Program-made: the position numbers and the translations under genes
Assembly: GCA_910575005.1 (NCBI GenBank)
Contig: CAJTCL010000023.1
Location: 1-64,000 of the forward strand
Direction of reading: 5' to 3'
Length of the DNA: 64,000 nt
DNA from: Lachnospiraceae bacterium
GTDB taxonomy: Bacteria; Bacillota; Clostridia; Lachnospirales; Lachnospiraceae
Part shown: piece after piece, positions 53,317-62,105 of the stretch
How the letters are laid out: every line of letters begins with the position of its first letter
How positions within the stretch are numbered: the stretch's first letter is position 1
The notes under the pieces: generated by a model
The model's input: only the letters and a program-made list of their open reading frames with translations
Databases searched by the model: none
What the model was told of the DNA's origin: nothing

Positions 53317-54052
53317 ACAGACAGAAATGGTAAAAGGCAAGCCGCAGAATCGCTTTATGCAGATTGTGGTGTCTAATTGGCAGCTTTATGAATTTTCTCA
53401 AATCTCTAATCATAATGGGAATAGCCCTTTTGGGGAAAAGAATACTATGGAATCATATACAGATTTTTTGGCAGGGATTGCAGTGGGAGATAGAAAATGT
53501 TTAGGGGAAAATAGAAAACCAGATATTCTTATTGTGCGGGAGAAAGAATTATCGGAATCAGAGTATGTGGCATTGTTTGCCAGACTGTGTGAAAAAGTAG
53601 AGAATTATAGGCGGAGAAATTGGAATAGGGGAGAGGAGCAGACGGGGATTTGTCCAGCCAAAGCAGATGCAGCCTTACTAATTCCCCATACATATCTGGC
53701 TGCTTCCCACAGTACAGACGGTGAATGGCTGCACTTGCCATTTTCCTTATTTGAGAAATATCAGGCTGCAAAGATGCTTTGTGGTTTGAAAGTCGGCGTT
53801 TCCATCCATTCTGTTGCGGAGGCACAAAAAGCACAGCAATTGGGCGCTTCATATCTGACAGCAGGACATATTTTTGCCACCAATTGTAAGAAAGATGTGC
53901 CTCCCAGAGGGCTGGGTTTTTTGCAGCAGGTCTGTACCAGTGTTTGCATTCCAGTGTATGCCATTGGAGGAATCCATCGGGAGAACCTGCCGCAGGTGTT
54001 ACAGACAAAAGCCGCAGGAGCCTGCAGCATGTCTGAATATATTTTGAGATAA
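53297..54052 (+). CDS. ThiE/TenI-type thiamine phosphate synthase-like protein
   Basis: A 251-residue TIM-barrel protein of the ThiE/TenI family. The pattern IVVSNWQLYEF, then PDILIVREKELSESEYV, then GVSIHSVAEAQKAQQLGASY and VYAIGGIHRENLPQV fits the family. A long insertion in the N-terminal third (about residues 35-70) and a charged loop (ENYRRRNWNRGEEQTG) are unusual. It overlaps thiH by 20 bp, with several possible in-frame starts (53297, 53303, 53309). It may be a true ThiE or a TenI-like protein; sequence alone does not decide. No thiF follows. Confidence 0.8.
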   Translation: MIMYMSKQTEMVKGKPQNRFMQIVVSNWQLYEFSQISNHNGNSPFGEKNTMESYTDFLAGIAVGDRKCLGENRKPDILIVREKELSESEYVALFARLCEKVENYRRRNWNRGEEQTGICPAKADAALLIPHTYLAASHSTDGEWLHLPFSLFEKYQAAKMLCGLKVGVSIHSVAEAQKAQQLGASYLTAGHIFATNCKKDVPPRGLGFLQQVCTSVCIPVYAIGGIHRENLPQVLQTKAAGACSMSEYILR

Positions 54053-54063
54053 TTACAAACAAT

Positions 54064-54696
54064 TTAAAATTCCTTAGCCTGGAAAAATTTCAGGCTTAAA
54101 AAATAAGAGACAACAGCGAACAAGGCAAGCAGCACAGGAATAAAGAAGAGAGATACTGTGAGTAAAGGTATCGTGATAGGAATACAGAGGGTATTTAGAA
54201 TCCAATAGATCAAAAATCCCACCAGTCCGAAAAATGCAAATACTCCGAAGATAATCAATCGTGCCTGTTCAGAACCAAAACGAAACAGGATTGGGATATA
54301 GAAAATACCACATAACAGCCCAAACAGGATGCCGACACCTGTACAAATCAATATAAGGGTTAAATCTAAATTATGTGTAAAAAGCCCATAGACAACAGAT
54401 TCCACAAATCCAATGGTTGTGCCTGTTAAAGTGAAAATCAAACAAGCCATATATTTTTCCAGTACATAACTTTTGCGGGAGATGGGCATAATCATGGCAT
54501 ATTTTGCAAAACTGCAGCGTTCGTCCATTGCGAAGGTAGTTACAGTCATCATAGTGCACAGTACAGAGCAGAAAACAACCACACCATAAACAGATGCATT
54601 AAAAAACATGCAGATGGAAATGAATAAGAGTATTAGAATCATTTGTTTCATATTGTGTTTGATATTGTAAATATCTTTTAAGAGTAAGCTTTTCAT
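54064..54696 (-). CDS. ABC-2-type transporter permease
   Basis: A 210-residue membrane protein with about six hydrophobic segments, starting MKSLLLKDIYNIKHNMKQM as in ABC-2 permeases of the YtrB-partner class. Residues like SFAKYAMIMPISRKSYVLEKY (near 60) are typical. It overlaps the ATPase gene by 4 bp. Together with the GntR regulator this forms a three-gene export or stress-response operon. The substrate is unknown; related systems respond to cell-wall antibiotics. Confidence 0.85.
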   Translation of the reverse strand: MKSLLLKDIYNIKHNMKQMILILLFISICMFFNASVYGVVVFCSVLCTMMTVTTFAMDERCSFAKYAMIMPISRKSYVLEKYMACLIFTLTGTTIGFVESVVYGLFTHNLDLTLILICTGVGILFGLLCGIFYIPILFRFGSEQARLIIFGVFAFFGLVGFLIYWILNTLCIPITIPLLTVSLFFIPVLLALFAVVSYFLSLKFFQAKEF

Positions 54697-55547
54697 TTTC
54701 TTTCTCCTTTCACATAGAGCAGCATAATTTCATCAATTGTTGCGCGGTCGATCACGGCATCTTTATATTTGGAAGCGGCTATTTTTTTGTTTTTTACCAG
54801 TACTTCCCACTGATAGTCCATTTTTCGATAGGAAAGGATGTCAGAGGAATCCAGAGCAGAGAAGGTATCACCGCCGCAGCGGAGAATGCCGTAATTGTAA
54901 ATCAGTGTGTCTTTATTTTCACTAAAAATAATATTTCCCTGGTGGATAAAGGTGATATAGTCGGCGATTTTCTCAAGGTCACTGGTAATGTGGGAAGAAA
55001 TCAGAATGGAATGATTTTCATCTTGCACAAAATCAAGAAAAATATCTAAAATTTCGTCCCTCATAATAGGGTCAAGGCCGCTTGTGGCCTCATCCAAGAT
55101 TAATAGTTTGGGGTGATGAGAAAGCGCGATTGCCAGACACTGTTTTACCTGCATTCCACGGGAAAAGGTTTTTAATTCTTTCTCTGCAGGCAGAGAAAAC
55201 TGCTTCAGATAATGGTCATATTGTGCCTGGTTCCATCGTTTATATGCCGCAGCGCCGATATTTCCAATTTGTTTGGGAGTCAGTGTCTCATAAAAATTCA
55301 GTTGGTCAAAGACAACACCGATATCTTCTTTTCCCTCTTGGGGAGAAAGCGGATGTCCCCAGAAAGATACCTTACCGCCATCGACATTGATCAGATTTAA
55401 AATACCCTTAAAAGTGGTGCTTTTTCCAGCGCCGTTCTCCCCAATTAATCCCATAATACAGCCGCTGGGAACCGAAAATGTAATGTCGTTTAAAGTGAAG
55501 TCCGAATAGTTTTTTTGTAAATGTTCTACCTGTAAAGCGTTATCCAT
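54693..55547 (-). CDS. ABC transporter ATP-binding protein
   Basis: A 284-residue ATPase: Walker A GLIGENGAGKSTTFKG near residue 40, signature LKTFSRGMQVKQCLAIA near 135, Walker B KLLILDEATSGLDPIMRD near 155 and switch His in SSHITSDLEKIAD. ATG 55547 is chosen because AGGAGG is nine bases upstream; the ATG at 55556 touches that site directly. It starts right after the gntR stop. YtrB-like, partner of the permease downstream. Confidence 0.92.
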   Translation of the reverse strand: MDNALQVEHLQKNYSDFTLNDITFSVPSGCIMGLIGENGAGKSTTFKGILNLINVDGGKVSFWGHPLSPQEGKEDIGVVFDQLNFYETLTPKQIGNIGAAAYKRWNQAQYDHYLKQFSLPAEKELKTFSRGMQVKQCLAIALSHHPKLLILDEATSGLDPIMRDEILDIFLDFVQDENHSILISSHITSDLEKIADYITFIHQGNIIFSENKDTLIYNYGILRCGGDTFSALDSSDILSYRKMDYQWEVLVKNKKIAASKYKDAVIDRATIDEIMLLYVKGERK

Positions 55548-55548
55548 T

Positions 55549-55926
55549 TTATTCATCCTCCTGATAAAAAATAGTCAATAATTCCATCAACTTTTCTAAG
55601 CTGATACCACAGGCACGCCCAAGTTCTGCAGCCTGCTGTAAATGTTCTTCTGTGAGACGCTGTTGTTCTTCCTGATAAAATGCTTTGCCATTGGCAGAAA
55701 TAAAACTGCCTCTGCCGACAGTAGTTTCAATAAATCCGTCCCGCTGTAAATCTTCATATGCTTTCTGTACGGTGATGACGCTGATATGTAAAGATTTTGC
55801 CAGTGCCCGCATGGAGGGAATTGCCTGTCCCTGTGTCAGCTCACCACTCATGACCATTGCCTTAATTTGGATGGCAATCTGTTCATAAATAGGTTTATTA
55901 GAATTTGTACTTATAATAATTTCCAC
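55549..55926 (-). CDS. GntR-family regulator, YtrA type
   Basis: A 125-residue repressor with an N-terminal winged helix (NKPIYEQIAIQIKAMVMSG, AIPSMRALAKSLHISVITVQ, GRGSFI) and a short helical C-terminus, the YtrA layout. The start is GTG 55926, with GGAGG seven bases upstream; a longer frame to 55974 would run through the operator palindrome. First gene of the operon with the ATPase and permease, almost certainly controlling it through the palindrome overlapping its promoter. Confidence 0.9.
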   Translation of the reverse strand: MEIIISTNSNKPIYEQIAIQIKAMVMSGELTQGQAIPSMRALAKSLHISVITVQKAYEDLQRDGFIETTVGRGSFISANGKAFYQEEQQRLTEEHLQQAAELGRACGISLEKLMELLTIFYQEDE

Positions 55927-55940
55927 TATGGAGCCTCCAA

Positions 55941-55985
55941 AATGTAATATAGTGTACTTGTTTAATAAGTACACTATATTACATT
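55941..55985. promoter_or_regulatory. Operator palindrome of the GntR operon
   Basis: Two perfect 19-bp arms (AATGTAATATAGTGTACTT and its complement) separated by seven bases. The inner part AGTGTACTT/AAGTACACT resembles YtrA-type operators. It overlaps the -10 of the operon promoter and so should repress. Confidence 0.85.
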
Positions 55986-56001
55986 TTTATAAAATTGTCA
56001 A
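55973..56001 (-). promoter_or_regulatory. Promoter of the GntR-ABC operon
   Basis: On the minus strand: TTGACA (56001-55996), 17-bp spacer, TATAGT (55978-55973). The -10 lies within the operator palindrome. Confidence 0.85.
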
Positions 56002-56134
56002 GAAGATTTTTTCTACTGTTGGTTGAAATTTCCTTTTATATTCTATTATAAAGTTATTGGAAGAGAGTTTTGGGCAGTGTTATACTTTAGATAATTTACA
56101 GGCAGTGGGGCAAATAGAAATGGAGGGAAATTGT

Positions 56135-57209
56135 ATGCTAGACAGTAGAAAATCGGGCAGATTTATAGCGGAAAAGAGAAAGAGCCTTGGTATGACACAA
56201 CAACAGCTTGCCGATAAAATTTCGGTGAGTTTTCAGTCTATCAGTAAGTATGAGAATGGTTCAGTCTATCCAAGTATTGAGGTCTTATATGATCTTGCCA
56301 TGTGCCTTAAGGTGACAGTGGATGAAATTTTGACAGGAGTGGAACGGGAACAGGACAGCTTGTCTTACAGCAAGGCAGGAGTTGATATCTCTTATACAGA
56401 CACAATCAAACAGGAGATGGCAAAATATTTGCAGACAGAGAATCCGAGAGTACTCAATGGATTAGGAGCATTTGCATCTCTGTATGATATTGATTTTCCT
56501 AAACTGGAACATCCGCTTTTAGTGCTCAAATCAGAAGAGCCAGGTTCCAAACAAAAGTTAGCAATGGAGTATGGTTACACAGAGTCTATCTGCCACGATA
56601 TGATTAATCACCTCGTAAATGATATATATTTTGACTGCAAGTATTGTCGGAATTGTCGATCAGAAGAACGTGATAGATGGCTCTAAAATTAGAGAGGGGG
56701 ATGTGGTACTAGCGATTGCCTCGAATGGATTACACACCAATGGTTATTCCTTGGTACGTATGATGATGGAGCGTTATCCCCATATAAAGTTAGATCGTGT
56801 GGACAGCTTGACTTTTATGGAACAGATTATGAAACCACATACACCATATTATAAGGCAATTCAAGGATTGTTTGGACAAGCAGGACTGCATGGAATGGCC
56901 CATATCACAGGGGGCGGAATAGAGGGAAATCTCTGTCGTATTATACCAAATGGTTTATCGGCGAGGATAGAACTGTCAAAACTGCGTATTCTTGATATTT
57001 TTAAGTATATCAGACAGTGTGGCAATATCAGTGATGCGGAGATGATGCATACATTTAATATGGGGGTAGGATTTCAGTTGGTGGTTGCTCCTGAGGATAA
57101 GGAATCCATGATCAAACATATTTCCAAGGTTTATGAATGTTATGAGATGGGGCAGATTGTCACAGGAGAAGAGAAGGTTGTCTTGGAAGAAAAGTTAAAC
57201 TGGTTATAA
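56135..57209 (+). pseudogene. XRE regulator fused to a PurM-like domain, broken
   Basis: Residues ~1-70 are a clear helix-turn-helix of the XRE type (IAEKRKSLGMTQQQLADKIS, SISKYENGSVYPSIEVLY). From ~80 the sequence follows PurM: AGVDISYTDTIKQEM, NGLGAFASLYDI, then MINHLVNDI. At about 56620-56650 the frame shifts and jumps to VGIVDQKNVIDGSKIREGDV, the PurM C-terminal half, skipping about 60-65 residues that include the ATP/substrate region. The rest runs to 57209. ATG 56135 follows GGAGGGA. The intact ancestor would have been a PurM-family regulator. Confidence 0.8.
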
Positions 57210-57284
57210 TTGGAATAAAAGAGGTATAAATTATAAACGGAATTTTAGGCAGTTAGCTGTGTTAGGAATGTGAAAAGAAAACAA

Positions 57285-57382
57285 GGGGCTGTTGCAAAAT
57301 GCAGCTATATACAATATATGGATGGGATTCTTGCGTTCTGTATGCCATATTTTGTATATACCAGCTATTTTGTAACAGCTCC
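57285..57382. repeat. Hairpin repeat with IS-like ends
   Basis: GGGGCTGTTGCAAAATGCAG on one side and the complementary GCTATTTTGTAACAGCTCC on the other, with TATATACAATATATGG/CCATATTTTGTATATA pairing inside: about 38-bp imperfect arms around a 20-base centre. Ends of the type GGGGCTGTTGCAAAA occur at termini of some insertion sequences, so this may be a miniature element. It lies between the broken XRE-PurM gene and fabH. Confidence 0.6.
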
Positions 57383-57481
57383 TATTGGATCTTTTGATAT
57401 TATTTCGTTATAAGTACCATTTCTCTCAATGGGAGTGATGTATCAAATAGATTTATTTCTCGTCACTATTTAGAACACCTT

Positions 57482-58450
57482 TTACCATCTTAAAAGAGCT
57501 GCGCCCCAAGTCAGTCCGGCGCCAAAACCGGATAAAAGGAGTAGATCGCCCTTGGTAAGCTTTCCAGCCCGGTGTACTTCGTCCAGCAAAATGGGAATAC
57601 TAGCAGCAGAAGTATTGCCGCAGCGGTCTACATTTGAGGGAAATTTATCCAGAGGAAGTTTTAATTTCTTGGCAATGGATGATATAATGCGGTAATTTGC
57701 CTGATGAAGCAGATACCAGGTTATATCAGTAGGAGCCAGCCCAGTCTGTGCTAAAATCTCTTGAATACATTCTGGTTCTTTTTTTACCGCAAATTTAAAT
57801 ACCTCCTGGCCGTTCATATATAAGTAATCTGGATTGGTATCAGTGGAAATATAGGGATTGTTGTTAGAACGGCTTTTACACATCAGCACATTTGCCCCTG
57901 CTCCATTGGAACCTTGCAGGCTGGCGATGATTCCATCCTCGGAGGCCTGCAAAACTGCAGCTCCGGCGCCATCACCGAAAAGTACACAGGTGGAACGATC
58001 GTTCCAGTCTATAATCTTGGAGAGTGTTTCCACACCAATGATTAGTGCTGTCTGATAGATACCTGCCTGAAAATAAGCGTCCACTGTGTTTAAAGCAAAG
58101 AGGAAACCAGAACATGCAGCATTGATATCAAATGCGGCGGCATGAAAGGCACCCAGTTCCCTTTGCACCATACAAGCAGTACTTGGTGTTATAAAATCAG
58201 AGGAGACAGTGGCAACAATGATAAGATCAACTTCCTCCGGCGTTAAATTAGCATCGGCAAGGGCTGCTTTACCAGCATTCACTGCCATAGATAATGTATT
58301 TTCTGTCTCAGAAGATACCAGATGACGTTCACAGATTCCAGTACGGCTTTTAATCCATTCATCGCTGGTGTCCATAAGAGTAGAAAGATCGTCATTTGAG
58401 GCGATTTTTTCTGGGAGATAGCTTCCAGTTCCAATTATTTTTGCTCTCAT
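57482..58450 (-). CDS. fabH: 3-oxoacyl-ACP synthase III (FabH)
   Basis: Starts fatty-acid synthesis by condensing acetyl-CoA with malonyl-ACP. It has 322 residues with active-site C113 in DINAACSGFLFAL, the His in WYLLHQANYRI near 248, and Asn in GNTSAASIPI near 278. It stands alone, with no other fab genes beside it, so it may be a second FabH serving branched or special starters. The start MRAKIIGTGSYLPEK is typical. A short repeat-like fragment (GTCACTATTTAGAACACC) sits directly after its stop at 57462-57479. Confidence 0.93.
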   Translation of the reverse strand: MRAKIIGTGSYLPEKIASNDDLSTLMDTSDEWIKSRTGICERHLVSSETENTLSMAVNAGKAALADANLTPEEVDLIIVATVSSDFITPSTACMVQRELGAFHAAAFDINAACSGFLFALNTVDAYFQAGIYQTALIIGVETLSKIIDWNDRSTCVLFGDGAGAAVLQASEDGIIASLQGSNGAGANVLMCKSRSNNNPYISTDTNPDYLYMNGQEVFKFAVKKEPECIQEILAQTGLAPTDITWYLLHQANYRIISSIAKKLKLPLDKFPSNVDRCGNTSAASIPILLDEVHRAGKLTKGDLLLLSGFGAGLTWGAALLRW

Positions 58451-58871
58451 AGTGAAATCCTATCCTTAATTGTTTGATTATCAAAATAATTACATGTTTA
58501 CTATAAACGCAGAATGGGAATTTGTCAATGGAAAGTTTTAATAAAAAATTCACAGCAGAAAAAAGTCTGTTTGCGCTCTTTCTCTGATAAAAATGAAATA
58601 AAATCCGATATATTACGCTAGTGGTTAATGTCGAAAATTTTATATAGAATAAATTTTTATTGGCAAGGCAAAAAAATGAGTTGTAGCGAATGCGGCAATG
58701 ATTGATGAGAGCCTGTCTTGCCTTATCAGGTACAATATAGCAGATGGAAAATGAAGTAAGTAAAAACATTGCTATTTAACTGTTGGAGTAATATGATATA
58801 TTATACCTTATGAAATGGGCGAATGACCATGTTAGGATGCCCGAAAAGGATATGTTCGGGGAGGTGAAAAT
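58451..58871. other. Intergenic region between fabH and agrA-like gene
   Basis: The genes diverge. No coding frame is convincing, and no AgrD-like precursor peptide is seen. GGCAAGGCA near 58663 and TGTCTTGCCT near 58714 can pair over about 50 bases, a possible RNA structure. The promoter at 58769 belongs to the regulator gene. Confidence 0.45.
58769..58797 (+). promoter_or_regulatory. Probable promoter of AgrA-like regulator
   Basis: TTGCTA (58769-58774), 17-bp spacer, TATGAT (58792-58797), about 75 bp before the GTG start. Confidence 0.6.
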
Positions 58872-59591
58872 GTGCAGATTGGCGTATGTGATGACCAGAA
58901 AGAAATAAGGGAGATGATTCTTGATAAAGTAAAGAAATTTTATCCGATGGAGGAACTTATAGCTTATAGTTCAGGCCAGGAAATATTGGAGTCTTTACAC
59001 CTTCCAGATATCTTGTTCCTTGACATACAAATGCCAGAAATGGATGGAATGGAGACCGCCAGAGAACTTCGTAAACGGGATCGGCATATGATTATAATTT
59101 TTGTGACGGTAGCAAAACATTATGTATTTCAGTCATTTGATGTTGATGCATTTCATTACCTTGTCAAACCATTTGCAGATCAAAAATTTGCGGAAGTCTT
59201 ACAAAATGCTGTCAGGCGGTTTCAAGAGAAAAGCATGGAACAAATGAACTTCAAAAAAGAACAACCAAGTCTGATGGTGACATCAAAAGGTGAACATATT
59301 GCTATTCCTTTTCAAGATATTGTATATGCTGAAGTATTTAACCGCAAAATTATTATTCATACAATGGATGCAGACATAGAATATTATGGAAAAATGAAAG
59401 AATTAGAACACAAAGCAGGGGAAGATTTTTATCGTCCTCATAGAGCCTATCTCATTAATTTTAATTTTGTTAGGAAATATAATGCTACAACCATTTGTTT
59501 AAAAAAGGGTCAAGCTTTTATGGCCAAGCAGAATTATCAGGATTTTGTCAAATGCTATTTAAGGTTTAATCAGAGAAAGGGAAAGGAATAG
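58872..59591 (+). CDS. LytTR response regulator, AgrA-like
   Basis: A 239-residue regulator. The receiver domain has D51 (LDIQMPEMDGME) and ends near 120; a LytTR DNA-binding domain follows (~135-235, MVTSKGEHIAIPFQDIVYAE, FYRPHRAYLINFNFV). GTG 58872 follows GGGGAGGTGAAAAT. It is paired with the AgrC-like kinase 8 bp downstream. Neither a peptide precursor nor an AgrB-type protease is adjacent, so the signal is unknown. Confidence 0.88.
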   Translation: MQIGVCDDQKEIREMILDKVKKFYPMEELIAYSSGQEILESLHLPDILFLDIQMPEMDGMETARELRKRDRHMIIIFVTVAKHYVFQSFDVDAFHYLVKPFADQKFAEVLQNAVRRFQEKSMEQMNFKKEQPSLMVTSKGEHIAIPFQDIVYAEVFNRKIIIHTMDADIEYYGKMKELEHKAGEDFYRPHRAYLINFNFVRKYNATTICLKKGQAFMAKQNYQDFVKCYLRFNQRKGKE

Positions 59592-59599
59592 GGAAAAAG

Positions 59600-61069
59600 A
59601 TGGTACAGGCAGATATTTTTGCATTAGAAAAAATGGTACATTATTTGCTGCCAATAGCGGAAGGGTTTATAAAGGGATATTGCCTTTATCGTTTTGTGAA
59701 GCCTTTTATGATTTCTCCAAATTTAGTAAATAGAATTTGTTCTTCTGAAGATATAGAAACATCTCTTCAGAATACTAGAAAGATTCCTTTTATGACATTT
59801 CGCAACTCAAAGAAAAAAAGTGCGGCCTGTGGTGCTCTGGCATATTTTTTGACAATGCTTCTGTTTTATACCATGCGGGTTTCTATGAATGTTTATGTGA
59901 TATATGGTATGGCCAATTTTGTTATGTTTCTTGTGATCTGCCAGATGGATAGGAGAAACTACAGGCAGAAATTATTTCTTGTGGTAACATTTTTTTCTCT
60001 CAACGAGTTTGCTGCATCAATGGCAGAAATTCTATATGATTATCTATATGATTCTATATTGCAAACGATTTATATAAGAAATCATCCAGATATGTCTTCT
60101 ATTGTGTATATTATAATGTGTGTATGTGATTTAAGTCTGGAGTTTATATTTACTTCCGCTGGAAGTTGGCAGGTCGTGAGAGTATATGTAAATAAAGCAG
60201 AGGAAATGGGGAAAAAAGAGTTAATTATGTTGATCCTCCCTTCACTTATGGGGGTGATAGGTTATGAAATCATGCGTTATTATCGTGTGTTTTATGCTGT
60301 AGAAACAGGAAAGATGGAAAAAACATATGACAGCTTGACGCTTCTGTTTTGTATTGTGTCATCTGTTACAATTATTGTGGTTATTCTATTGTTTCAGGGG
60401 ATAAAGGCTAAACAGGAAGAGAACCAGCAGGCAAAACTTCTCACCACACAGATGGACAGTATCAGGCGGCATATTGAACAAGTGGAGGGCCTTTATCATA
60501 ATATTCGCAGTATCAAACATGATATGACAAATCACATCCTTATATTGGAAAGACTTTATGAATGTAATAGAACAGAGGAAGCTGAAATTTACAGTAAAAG
60601 TCTAATGGCAGAACTTGCCCAGGTGACAGGTGGGATAGAGAGCGGGAATCCGGTCACGAATGTGATCTTACAGGAGTTTGCAAAGGAGGCAGAGAAAAGA
60701 GGGATTTTATTCCACTGCGAATTTTATTACCCTGTGGAGTCCAATATGGATGTCTTTGACATCAGTGTAATCTTAAATAACGCTTTACAGAATGCGCTGG
60801 AAAATACCAGTGAGGGTAAGGAGAAACAGATCACTATCATTTCTTATCAGAGGAATAATGCCTATATCATAGAGAGCTGCAACAGTTTTGTAGGAAACAT
60901 ACAATGGAATGTAGAAAGTGGGCTGCCCATTACATCCAAAGCTGACTTAGATGGACATGGATATGGGCTGCCCAATATCCGCAGTATAGCAGAAAAATAT
61001 GCTGGTGATATAGATATAACACTAAAAAATGAACAATTTTGTCTTTGCATTATGCTGATGATAGAATGA
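59600..61069 (+). CDS. GHKL sensor histidine kinase, AgrC-like
   Basis: A 489-residue membrane kinase. About six hydrophobic segments lie between residues 75 and 270, typical of AgrC-like peptide sensors, after an unusual ~70-residue N-terminal part. A DHp helix has the phospho-acceptor His in IRSIKHDMTNHILIL near 312, and the GHKL ATPase follows with VILNNALQNALENTSEG and GHGYGLPNIRSIAEKY. Signal unknown. Confidence 0.86.
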   Translation: MVQADIFALEKMVHYLLPIAEGFIKGYCLYRFVKPFMISPNLVNRICSSEDIETSLQNTRKIPFMTFRNSKKKSAACGALAYFLTMLLFYTMRVSMNVYVIYGMANFVMFLVICQMDRRNYRQKLFLVVTFFSLNEFAASMAEILYDYLYDSILQTIYIRNHPDMSSIVYIIMCVCDLSLEFIFTSAGSWQVVRVYVNKAEEMGKKELIMLILPSLMGVIGYEIMRYYRVFYAVETGKMEKTYDSLTLLFCIVSSVTIIVVILLFQGIKAKQEENQQAKLLTTQMDSIRRHIEQVEGLYHNIRSIKHDMTNHILILERLYECNRTEEAEIYSKSLMAELAQVTGGIESGNPVTNVILQEFAKEAEKRGILFHCEFYYPVESNMDVFDISVILNNALQNALENTSEGKEKQITIISYQRNNAYIIESCNSFVGNIQWNVESGLPITSKADLDGHGYGLPNIRSIAEKYAGDIDITLKNEQFCLCIMLMIE

Positions 61070-61129
61070 CGTCAAGTGAACGATTTTGAATCCTCTGCAT
61101 ACTATAAAAGAAAAAATTATGGAGGAGCT

Positions 61130-61888
61130 ATGGCTGTGACTATAATTTTGGATGCTGGGCACGGGGGTTATGACAATGGCGCTTCTTACCAGGGGAGAAA
61201 AGAAAAGGATGATACGCTGCAGGTTGCTCTGGCAGTAGGGCAGAGGCTTAAGGATGCAGGATATAATGTTCTGTATACAAGGACAACAGACCGCTATGAT
61301 TCTCCGTTTGAAAAAGCACAGATTGCCAACCGCAGCGGGGCAGATTATTTTATTTCTTTTCATCGCAATTCAGGAATGAACCCCAATACTTATAGTGGAA
61401 CGCAGGCACTTGTCTATGCAGCAGATACAGAAGCGGAAAGGATTGGTGAGGCAATCAATCAGGAATTAGTGGATTTTGGGTTTAAAGATCTTGGGGTGGT
61501 AGAACGTCCAGGGCTTGTGGTACTTAGAAGAACACAGATGCCAGCCGTTTTGATGGAGCTTGGATTTATCAATAACAACATGGATAATCAGATGTTTGAC
61601 CAACGTTTTGATGAGATGGTAAATTCTATCGTGAGTGGAGTAGAAAAGGCCATTCCCTTGGACAGCTCTTCTAACAGATATGGTGTACAGGTAGGTTTGT
61701 TCCGTCATGAGTCCAATGCCTTGTACCTGAAAGAGCAGTTGGAAAGTCAAGGCTATGTTGCAACTGTTCGTTGGGAAGAACCCTATTATGCGGTGATTGT
61801 GGGGAGAGAATCAACTCTTGAGGATGCCACAGAACTTCAGAATCAGCTTCGTCAGGATGGATATGACACTTTGATCGTCAGATTGTAG
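61130..61888 (+). CDS. N-acetylmuramoyl-L-alanine amidase (Amidase_3) with SPOR domain
   Basis: A 252-residue cell-wall amidase. Amidase_3 covers residues 1-175: zinc His in ILDAGHGGYDNGA (H11 region), a Glu, then FISFHRNSG near 82 and the catalytic Glu in VLMELGFINN near 145. A SPOR domain (~182-252, YGVQVGLFRHESNALYL) binds denuded glycan. There is no signal peptide, as in CwlC-type mother-cell lysins, suggesting a role in sporulation, although it could be exported otherwise. ATG 61130 follows GGAGGAGCT; the longer frame from 61076 lacks such a site. Confidence 0.87.
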   Translation: MAVTIILDAGHGGYDNGASYQGRKEKDDTLQVALAVGQRLKDAGYNVLYTRTTDRYDSPFEKAQIANRSGADYFISFHRNSGMNPNTYSGTQALVYAADTEAERIGEAINQELVDFGFKDLGVVERPGLVVLRRTQMPAVLMELGFINNNMDNQMFDQRFDEMVNSIVSGVEKAIPLDSSSNRYGVQVGLFRHESNALYLKEQLESQGYVATVRWEEPYYAVIVGRESTLEDATELQNQLRQDGYDTLIVRL

Positions 61889-61915
61889 AAAAAAGGTTCA
61901 AAAGTAAGAAAAGGG

Positions 61916-61944
61916 TTTACAATTTTGAGAGATTGTTGTATAAT
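61916..61944 (+). promoter_or_regulatory. Consensus promoter for ParA-like gene
   Basis: TTTACA (61916-61921), 17-bp spacer, TATAAT (61939-61944). The predicted leader to ATG 62106 is about 155 nt; no known riboswitch is recognised in it. Confidence 0.8.
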
Positions 61945-62105
61945 ACACTCATCTTTTGTTGAATGTAATCATCTAACTTACGAATGAGATCCGCACGAAG
62001 TCTGTGCATTAATCCTAAAGATAAAGTGAATGGAATTTAGAATTCTGTTTTGATTCGAGACAGTCGAACTGTATTGATCTCCCTTCTATGTAAGGAGAGG
62101 TATCA

